Of a DNA stretch of 6,667 nt, positions 1-4,419 are shown one piece after another. Made by a program: the position numbers and the translations under genes. Positions within the stretch are counted from its first letter, which is position 1, and every line of letters starts with the position of its first letter. Source of the DNA: Bacteroidales bacterium (lineage in GTDB: Bacteria > Bacteroidota > Bacteroidia > Bacteroidales > WCHB1-69); assembly GCA_017527945.1 (NCBI GenBank), contig JAFXPL010000099.1, positions 1 to 6,667 of the forward strand, in the 5' to 3' direction. The notes below the pieces were generated by a model, which did not search any database, had not been told where the DNA came from, and worked only from the letters and a program-made list of their open reading frames with translations.

Positions 1-1
1 C

Positions 2-280
2 GTGCGCTGCCCCAACTATTTGGGCGAGGTGGTCATCTGGACGGGCGCGTTGCTCAGCGGCATCGGCGCGGGTCTGGCCGCATGGCAATGGATCATAGCC
101 ATAATCGGCTACATCGGCATCGTGTATGTCATGTTCAGCGGTGCACGCCGTCTCGAAATCCGCCAAAACGAGGTCTATGGCAACGACCCCGAATATCAGA
201 AGTACGCCAAAAGCACCCCTATCCTGATACCATTGCTGCCCCTTTACAGCGTGGAGAAGTATAAGTGGTTGCAGGCGTAA
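2..280 (+). CDS. DUF1295 / steroid 5-alpha-reductase-like membrane protein (C-terminal fragment, 5' end outside window)
   Basis: The reading frame is open from the left edge and ends with TAA at 278-280, giving the last 92 residues of a longer protein; whole family members are roughly 250 residues. The first full codon is GTG and most likely encodes an internal valine, not a start. The fragment begins with RCPNYLGE, the family's conserved R-x-P-N-Y-x-G-E signature before the C-terminal membrane helices. Two hydrophobic stretches follow (about residues 11-28 and 29-46 of the fragment), then a polar tail with LEIRQNEVYG and the usual Y-x-x-Y plus P-rich end. The family belongs to the integral-membrane group that includes steroid 5-alpha-reductases and isoprenylcysteine methyltransferases. 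The bacterial substrate is unknown, so no reaction is assigned. The gene converges on the amidotransferase gene with only 6 bases between the two stop codons. Confidence 0.85.
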   Translation: MRCPNYLGEVVIWTGALLSGIGAGLAAWQWIIAIIGYIGIVYVMFSGARRLEIRQNEVYGNDPEYQKYAKSTPILIPLLPLYSVEKYKWLQA

Positions 281-286
281 GGTACT

Positions 287-994
287 TTACCGCACCCTCA
301 ACAAAAACCTCGCCACCGTCTCCCCCTGCGGTTTCATCTCCTCTAAGGTTTTCAACGCCGCCTGTTTCACCGCATCGTCTTCGTTCTCAGCATGGTTGAG
401 GATGAGGTGCCGCTCGTACTCCACGGTAAACTCCGGGTGGCCCTGGAGTGTGACGATATGGTGGCCTATGCGAAACCCCTCGTAGCGGCAGAAGTCGCTG
501 GTGGCGAGGGGAACGGCATCTTCCGGCAGGCGCGTCACCTGATCGTGGTGGTTGACGATAAGACGCATTTTCTTGTCGGGGAACCAGGAGAGCAGATCTG
601 CTTCCAAAACCTCCATTTCGCGGATGCCCACGCCCCAGCCGCCGGCATAGCGCTCCACTCGTCCGCCTAACGCCTGCGCGATAACTTGGTGTCCGAAGCA
701 AATGCCGACAAGAGGGATTTGCTCTCTCGCGGCTTTTCGAATCCAGTCCTGTAAGTCCAAAATCCACGGCAACGTGTCGTAGGCGGCGATGTTGGAGCCC
801 GTGATGAGGTAAAGTTCACCCGCAGCCGGATGCTTAGGCAACTCGCCGTTCCACGTTTGGTATATATTGAATGTAATATCTTGATTGATGGAATGAAATA
901 GGTTTACGAACATGGACTCGTAGCTCGGAATGTTGTCGGGCAAAAGTCCGGGAAACGTGTCGCAAAGCAGGATGTTGATGACGGGTCGGTACAT
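287..994 (-). CDS. Stand-alone class I glutamine amidotransferase (GATase1) domain protein
   Basis: This 235-residue protein is essentially one class I glutamine amidotransferase fold, which releases ammonia from glutamine or hydrolyses a related gamma-glutamyl bond. The triad is visible: the nucleophile Cys99 in GICFGHQ (97-103), His186 and Glu188 in GHPEF (185-189). An ITGSNIAAYD segment (64-73) precedes the nucleophile elbow, as in GMP-synthase-like GATases. There is no synthetase or ATP-pyrophosphatase domain, and none is encoded next to it, so the partner or substrate is unknown. The GHQ after the cysteine resembles GuaA-type or Ggp1-type domains and not the PuuD class, which has a different elbow (known family pattern). 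The start ATG (992-994) lies just downstream of a good Bacteroidota -7 box. It is preceded by a terminator-like hairpin, so it is probably a separate transcription unit from the dehydrogenase gene upstream. Identity as a GATase is secure; the biological role is open. Confidence 0.9.
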   Translation of the reverse strand: MYRPVINILLCDTFPGLLPDNIPSYESMFVNLFHSINQDITFNIYQTWNGELPKHPAAGELYLITGSNIAAYDTLPWILDLQDWIRKAAREQIPLVGICFGHQVIAQALGGRVERYAGGWGVGIREMEVLEADLLSWFPDKKMRLIVNHHDQVTRLPEDAVPLATSDFCRYEGFRIGHHIVTLQGHPEFTVEYERHLILNHAENEDDAVKQAALKTLEEMKPQGETVARFLLRVR

Positions 995-1011
995 GTCTGT
1001 CGATTTTGCGG

Positions 1012-1019
1012 CAAAAGTA
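1012..1019 (-). promoter_or_regulatory. Bacteroidota-type -7 box for the amidotransferase gene
   Basis: On the minus strand the sequence reads TACTTTTG, a full match to the TAnnTTTG -7 element of the Bacteroidota housekeeping sigma factor. It ends 17 bases before the ATG, implying a very short leader of about ten bases. No clear TTTG -33 element sits at the usual 19-21 base spacing; the nearest candidate, TTTC at 1044-1047, is 24 bases away. The call rests on the -7 match and its position. Confidence 0.55.
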
Positions 1020-1061
1020 CAATTTTATCGTGATCTGTTCGATGAAAGGTTGTTGTTCAGA

Positions 1062-1097
1062 TATAACAAAGCCGGCGAGAGATTTTCCCGTCGGCTT
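1062..1097 (-). terminator. Probable intrinsic terminator of the carboxynorspermidine dehydrogenase gene
   Basis: Read on the minus strand, AAGCCGACG (1089-1097) pairs with CGCCGGCTT (1069-1077): a nine-pair stem with one A-C mismatch and an 11-base loop. It is followed by a short T-rich tract, TTTGTTAT. It begins 25 bases after the dehydrogenase stop codon, the expected place for a terminator. The T tract is interrupted, so termination may be partial. It separates the dehydrogenase from the amidotransferase promoter. Confidence 0.6.
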
Positions 1098-1122
1098 CGT
1101 TTTGATTAAGCCAGGAAATTGA

Positions 1123-2328
1123 CTACTCGTGCTTATAGACCGGCAGCGGCTGGTCGATCTGTTCGTTCCAGGGCAGACCGTAACCGCCAATTTCCTTCAT
1201 GAATGGATCCGGGTCGAATTGCTCGACGTTGAAGACCCCCTTGCCCTGCCACGTGCCGGTAAGGATCATCTTCGCGCCTAACATTGCGGGGACGCCTGTG
1301 GTGTAGGAAACCGCCTGTGCGCCGACTTCTTTGTAGCAAGCGGCGTGGTCGCAGTTGTTCCACACGTAGTAAGTGCGCTCCTTGCCGTCTTTCACGCCCT
1401 TGATTTGGCAGCCGATGGAGGTCTGGCCGTGGTAGCCTTCGCCGAGCGACGACGGCTCCGGCAGCACCGCCTTCAGGAACTGCAACGGCACAATCTCCAT
1501 TCCTTTGTAATTGATGGGTTTGATGCTGGTCATGCCGACTTCCTGCAGCACGTTCAGCACGGTGAGGTATTTCTGTCCGAAAGTCATCCAGAAACGGGCG
1601 CGTTTGATGGTCGGATAGCTCTTTACGAGCGATTCAAGTTCTTCGTGATAAAGCAGATACGATTCGCGGTCGCCGATGTTGGGGTATTCTACCGGACGAT
1701 GGATCGACATCGGGTCGATTTCCACCCACTGGCCGTTCTCCCAGTATTTGCCGCGTTGGGTGATTTCCCGGATGTTGATTTCGGGGTTGAAGTTGGTGGC
1801 GAAGGCCTTGCCGTGGTCGCCGGCGTTGCAATCGACGATGTCGAGATAGTGCATCTCATCGAAGTAGTGTTTGGCGGCATACGCGGTGTAGATGCTGGTC
1901 ATCCCGGGGTCGAATCCGCAGCCGAGCAGTGCCATGATGCCAGCCTCCTTGAAACGGTCGTGGTAGGCCCACTGCCAGCTGTACTCGAACTTCGCCTTGT
2001 CGCGGGGCTCGTAGTTGGCCGTGTCCATGTAGTTGGTCTTTGTGGCGAGACATGCGTCCATCAAGGGCAGATCCTGATAGGGGAGTGCCACGTTGATCAA
2101 CAGGTCAGGCTTGTAGCTTTCCAACAGACGGATGGTCTCTTCCACGTTGTCGGCATCGACCTGCGCCGTCTGGATGCGATTGCCGCCAATCTGCGCGGCG
2201 ATGGCATCACATTTCGCCTTCGTGCGAGATGCCAGCATGATTTCAGTGAAGACTTCCGGTACGGAAGCGCATTTGTGAGCCACGACGGATCCGACGCCGC
2301 CCGCTCCGATGATGAGTACTTTTGCCAT
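1123..2328 (-). CDS. Saccharopine dehydrogenase family protein, probable carboxynorspermidine/carboxyspermidine dehydrogenase
   Basis: This 401-residue protein starts with a Rossmann fold: GAGGVG at residues 8-13 is the dinucleotide-binding loop. LASRT at 32-36 places an arginine at the end of the second strand, which favours NADPH. LINVALPYQDLPLMDAC (78-94) and GCGFDPGMTS (136-145) are typical of the saccharopine dehydrogenase-like group. The length and overall sequence fit the bacterial carboxynorspermidine dehydrogenase branch and not true lysine-pathway saccharopine dehydrogenase. That enzyme condenses aspartate semialdehyde with putrescine or 1,3-diaminopropane and reduces the imine. A decarboxylase (nspC type) then gives spermidine or norspermidine, a route known from Bacteroides and Vibrio. 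No decarboxylase gene is in this window. The start ATG (2326-2328) sits downstream of a TATCTTTG box with an A-rich leader, and the gene ends 26 bases before a terminator-like hairpin. The substrate is inferred from family resemblance. Confidence 0.85.
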   Translation of the reverse strand: MAKVLIIGAGGVGSVVAHKCASVPEVFTEIMLASRTKAKCDAIAAQIGGNRIQTAQVDADNVEETIRLLESYKPDLLINVALPYQDLPLMDACLATKTNYMDTANYEPRDKAKFEYSWQWAYHDRFKEAGIMALLGCGFDPGMTSIYTAYAAKHYFDEMHYLDIVDCNAGDHGKAFATNFNPEINIREITQRGKYWENGQWVEIDPMSIHRPVEYPNIGDRESYLLYHEELESLVKSYPTIKRARFWMTFGQKYLTVLNVLQEVGMTSIKPINYKGMEIVPLQFLKAVLPEPSSLGEGYHGQTSIGCQIKGVKDGKERTYYVWNNCDHAACYKEVGAQAVSYTTGVPAMLGAKMILTGTWQGKGVFNVEQFDPDPFMKEIGGYGLPWNEQIDQPLPVYKHE

Positions 2329-2364
2329 TTTTTATACTTTTATGATTGATTCGGTTTGAAAGTG

Positions 2365-2372
2365 CAAAGATA
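2365..2372 (-). promoter_or_regulatory. Bacteroidota-type -7 box for the dehydrogenase gene
   Basis: The minus strand reads TATCTTTG, a full match to TAnnTTTG, followed by the GCA commonly seen after this box. It ends 36 bases upstream of the ATG at 2328, giving a leader of about 30 bases that is AT-rich and lacks a Shine-Dalgarno motif. A run of seven A residues and ATTG lies directly upstream of the box. No exact -33 TTTG is seen at 19-21 bases. Confidence 0.65.
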
Positions 2373-2395
2373 CAATTTTTTTAGTGAGCAGTGAT

Positions 2396-2426
2396 TTGTA
2401 GAATGCGCCATGGCGCGTCTCTACAA
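2396..2426. repeat. REP-like imperfect palindrome overlapping the 3' end of the transporter gene
   Basis: The left arm TTGTAGAATGCGCCA (2396-2410) and the right arm TGGCGCGTCTCTACAA (2411-2426) are inverted copies that differ by one substitution and one single-base deletion in the left arm. The centre, GCGCCATGGCGC (2405-2416), is a perfect 12-base palindrome. Read on the minus strand, the outer arm supplies the last Leu codon and the TAG stop of the transporter gene. I recall similar GTAGAGACGCGCCATGGCGCGTCTCTAC palindromes as dispersed repeats in other bacteria, but this cannot be verified here. There is no T tract directly after the hairpin, so it is not a standard intrinsic terminator, though a hairpin here could stabilise the transcript end. 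Only one copy is visible in the window. Confidence 0.7.
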
Positions 2427-3737
2427 CGTGCGTTTGCAGGAATGGATTCCATAGATTGTCACCACCACGAAACAGAGCAGCGGCAACGCATAGCTGACGT
2501 TGACGGCGGGGTGGCCGAAAATGGTGCCCTGGTCGATGATCATGCCCTGCAACGGCGGCATCAGCGCACCGCCCACGATAGCCATCACCAAGAAAGCCGC
2601 ACCGAGGGAGGAGTCCTGCAGAGAGACGTTTTCCAATGCGATGCCGTAAATCGTTGGGAACATCAGGCTCATGAAGATGCTGATGCCCACCAGACAGTAT
2701 AAGCCCGGCATTCCAACAATGAGCACCGCCCCCAATGCGCAAAGTCCCGCCCCAATACCAAAGATAGCCAGCAACTTACGCCCGTTTACAAACTTCATCA
2801 GGAAGGTGGAGATGAACCGCCCGCAGAGGAACAGGATCATCGCCACAATATTGTAGTTTTGTGCCGTGGCCTTGTTAATTCCCAAATTGTCAGCATATTG
2901 GATGATGAACGTCCAGGTCATGATTTGCGCGGCCACGTAGAAAATCTGTGTAAAAACCCCTTCGCGATAGATCTTGTTGTGCCACAGGTTGGAAAGGGTC
3001 TGGCGGACGCTGTTTTGTTTTTCGCCCGCGCCGGTGGTGTCGGGCATCTTCACCAATGCGATGATAATCAACATAATCAGCACCACCAGTCCGATGGCCA
3101 CGTAGGGGTCGCGGATGACCGCCAGGTCGTGGAGACGGATGGAGGCCTTCTCGGCTTCCGAAAGCGTGGGGAAGAGGATGTTGCCTGCTGCATCGCGCTG
3201 GTCGGAAAGCAGATTGGGCAGCACGATGAGCGAAGCCACCGACATGCCGCAGAGCGAGCCGAGCGGGTTGAACGACTGCGCGAGGTTCAGCCGGCGTGTG
3301 GCGTTCTCCTTGCGCCCGAGCGACAGGATGAAGGGGCTGGCAGTAGTTTCAAGGAACGCTAAGCCGAAAGTTAGGATGTAGAGTGAGAAGCAGAAGTAGG
3401 AGAATTTCTGGTAATTAGCGGCCGGAATAAAGAGGAAAGCTCCCACGGTGTAGAGGGCGAGGCCGAGCAGGATGCCCTTCTTGTAAGAGAACTTCCGGAT
3501 GAAGAGCGCCGCCGGGATGGCCATGGTGGCATAACCGCCGTAGAAGGCGAACTGCACCAGCGAGGCCTTCGCCGCGCTCAGTTCCATCACCGTCTGGAAG
3601 GCCGCCACCATCGGGTTGGTGATGTCGTTGGCGAAACCCCACAGCGCAAACAGCGAGGTGATGAGGATGAACGGCAGGAGATACTGCCGCTCCACAAGCT
3701 TCAAATTGTTGGCTTTCAAAGGATTGTTATCGCTCAT
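2421..3737 (-). CDS. FucP-family MFS sugar/proton symporter
   Basis: This 438-residue inner-membrane protein has twelve hydrophobic segments in two halves of six. They are separated by a polar linker after about residue 232 (KMPDTTGAGEKQNSV). The FucP group signatures are present: FALWGFANDITNP (30-42) in the first helix, FLETTASPF (128-136) in the fourth, and RLNLAQSFNPLG (149-160). In E. coli L-fucose permease the matching regions carry the proton and sugar ligands. Glu130 here appears to correspond to the protonated Glu135, and Gln154 and Asn157 to the sugar-contacting Gln159 and Asn162 (alignment from memory). The group imports fucose, galactose, glucose or related sugars with H+; the substrate here cannot be fixed, so no symbol is given. 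The ATG (3735-3737) lies 9 bases after the peptidase stop without a Shine-Dalgarno motif. The last codons (…CKRTL, stop TAG) run into the palindrome at 2396-2426. No catabolic sugar gene lies alongside. Confidence 0.9.
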   Translation of the reverse strand: MSDNNPLKANNLKLVERQYLLPFILITSLFALWGFANDITNPMVAAFQTVMELSAAKASLVQFAFYGGYATMAIPAALFIRKFSYKKGILLGLALYTVGAFLFIPAANYQKFSYFCFSLYILTFGLAFLETTASPFILSLGRKENATRRLNLAQSFNPLGSLCGMSVASLIVLPNLLSDQRDAAGNILFPTLSEAEKASIRLHDLAVIRDPYVAIGLVVLIMLIIIALVKMPDTTGAGEKQNSVRQTLSNLWHNKIYREGVFTQIFYVAAQIMTWTFIIQYADNLGINKATAQNYNIVAMILFLCGRFISTFLMKFVNGRKLLAIFGIGAGLCALGAVLIVGMPGLYCLVGISIFMSLMFPTIYGIALENVSLQDSSLGAAFLVMAIVGGALMPPLQGMIIDQGTIFGHPAVNVSYALPLLCFVVVTIYGIHSCKRTL

Positions 3738-3746
3738 AAGGATGAT

Positions 3747-4415
3747 TTAGATTGTAAAAAAATATAAACTATTCCCATATCTGTCCAACCATGCCTGCGC
3801 GGCATCGCCATCGGGACAATGCGAACGAAGCAAGGTATAAAAACGGGTGCTATGATTCAAAATGACGGTATGGCACAGTTCATGAATGATAACATAGTCT
3901 ATGACAAATTCAGGGGCTTTAATCAGCCGCCAGTTGATGGATATGTTCTTCTCCGAGGAACAATTGCCCCATTTCCGTTTCTGACTGCGGATATAAAGTT
4001 TGTTGTACGGCAAAAGCAACGCCTCTGATAGAGTTTCAACTCTTGCCAAAATATACTTCCGGGCCACCGATTTCAGCCATTTTTCCTGAACTGTCTCATC
4101 CAACAAGTCCCGTTTTGCCTGGATGGTCTTGCTTTCGTGGTTGACGATCACCTTGTTCTGATATTTTGACGAATAGTAGTAGGCATAACGGTTGCCGAAA
4201 AGCAATATTTCGTTGCGTCGCAGTTTGATCTTGGTTTTCTGCTCAAAGAATTGCCGTTTCGAGGCTATCCATTGTGCCTTTTTCTCCAAAAGCTTTTCGA
4301 CATCCTCATCTGTGAACGCCACAGGGACAAACAACTGCACAGTGCCATCTTCGCGAACACGAAGACGGGCATTCTTGACTTCTCGACGTATGACTGAGCA
4401 ATTATCGGGCAGCAT
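3747..4415 (-). CDS. YgjP/DUF45 family (M48-like) zinc metallopeptidase linked to type I restriction
   Basis: This 222-residue protein matches the YgjP-like family over its whole length. The N-terminal part (about 8-62) has the family's IRREVKNARLRVREDG-type strand and the helix ending in KKAQWIASKRQFF. The signature WGNCSSEKNISINWRLI (149-165) leads into the catalytic helix VIIHELCH (175-182). His178 and His182 would bind zinc, Glu179 would activate water, and His188 in NHSTRFY is the probable third ligand. There is no signal peptide or membrane segment, so it should be cytoplasmic. The ATG follows the hsdR stop by a single base (TGATATG), implying translational coupling. YgjP-like genes beside hsdR recur in type I restriction loci, but the substrate is not established; turnover of restriction subunits or a SprT-like role at protein-DNA complexes are only possibilities. 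Sampled lines are about 40-45% GC, well below the downstream genes. Confidence 0.92.
   Translation of the reverse strand: MLPDNCSVIRREVKNARLRVREDGTVQLFVPVAFTDEDVEKLLEKKAQWIASKRQFFEQKTKIKLRRNEILLFGNRYAYYYSSKYQNKVIVNHESKTIQAKRDLLDETVQEKWLKSVARKYILARVETLSEALLLPYNKLYIRSQKRKWGNCSSEKNISINWRLIKAPEFVIDYVIIHELCHTVILNHSTRFYTLLRSHCPDGDAAQAWLDRYGNSLYFFTI
3759..3789 (-). promoter_or_regulatory. Candidate internal promoter for the transporter gene
   Basis: On the minus strand GTTG (3786-3789) is followed 19 bases later by TATATTTT (3759-3766). These match the Bacteroidota TTTG / TAnnTTTG pair at 3 of 4 and 5 of 6 defined positions, with a normal spacing. It lies inside the 3' end of the peptidase gene, and transcription would begin about 15 bases before the transporter ATG. 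The region is AT-rich, so a chance match is possible. Confidence 0.35.
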
Positions 4416-4419
4416 ATCA
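4413..4419 (-). promoter_or_regulatory. TGATATG stop/start junction between hsdR and the peptidase gene
   Basis: On the minus strand the hsdR stop TGA (4417-4419) and the peptidase start ATG (4413-4415) are separated by one T. No separate ribosome-binding motif is apparent. Such spacing normally means that ribosomes finishing hsdR re-initiate on the peptidase, which keeps the two in proportion. It also fixes the peptidase start. Confidence 0.75.

Noticed and set aside
287..994. PuuD-type gamma-glutamyl-GABA hydrolase, suggested by the polyamine gene nearby
   Set aside because: The nucleophile elbow is GICFGHQ, as in GuaA-like class I amidotransferases, and not the elbow I know from PuuD-type peptidases. 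The polyamine gene is also in a separate transcription unit.
1345..2349. Open frame of 334 codons on the plus strand opposite the dehydrogenase gene
   Set aside because: It lies antisense to a well-recognised family protein, is rich in V, H, D and G as expected from complementing GC-rich codons, and shows no family signature. It is a mirror of codon bias in the real gene.
2329..2420. Riboswitch or small RNA gene between dehydrogenase and transporter
   Set aside because: Apart from the palindrome and the -7 box the 92 bases are AT-rich with no further pairing. There is no room for a known aptamer in the roughly 30-base leader.
2396..2426. Palindrome as an intrinsic terminator of the transporter gene
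   Set aside because: Reading on the minus strand, the sequence after the hairpin is ATCACTGCTCAC with no T tract, so it does not meet the usual form. It is kept as a repeat that may stabilise the RNA end.
2859..3362. Open frame of 167 codons on the plus strand opposite the transporter gene
   Set aside because: It is His/Gln/Asp-rich with no recognisable motif and fully antisense to the twelve-helix transporter. It is a shadow frame.
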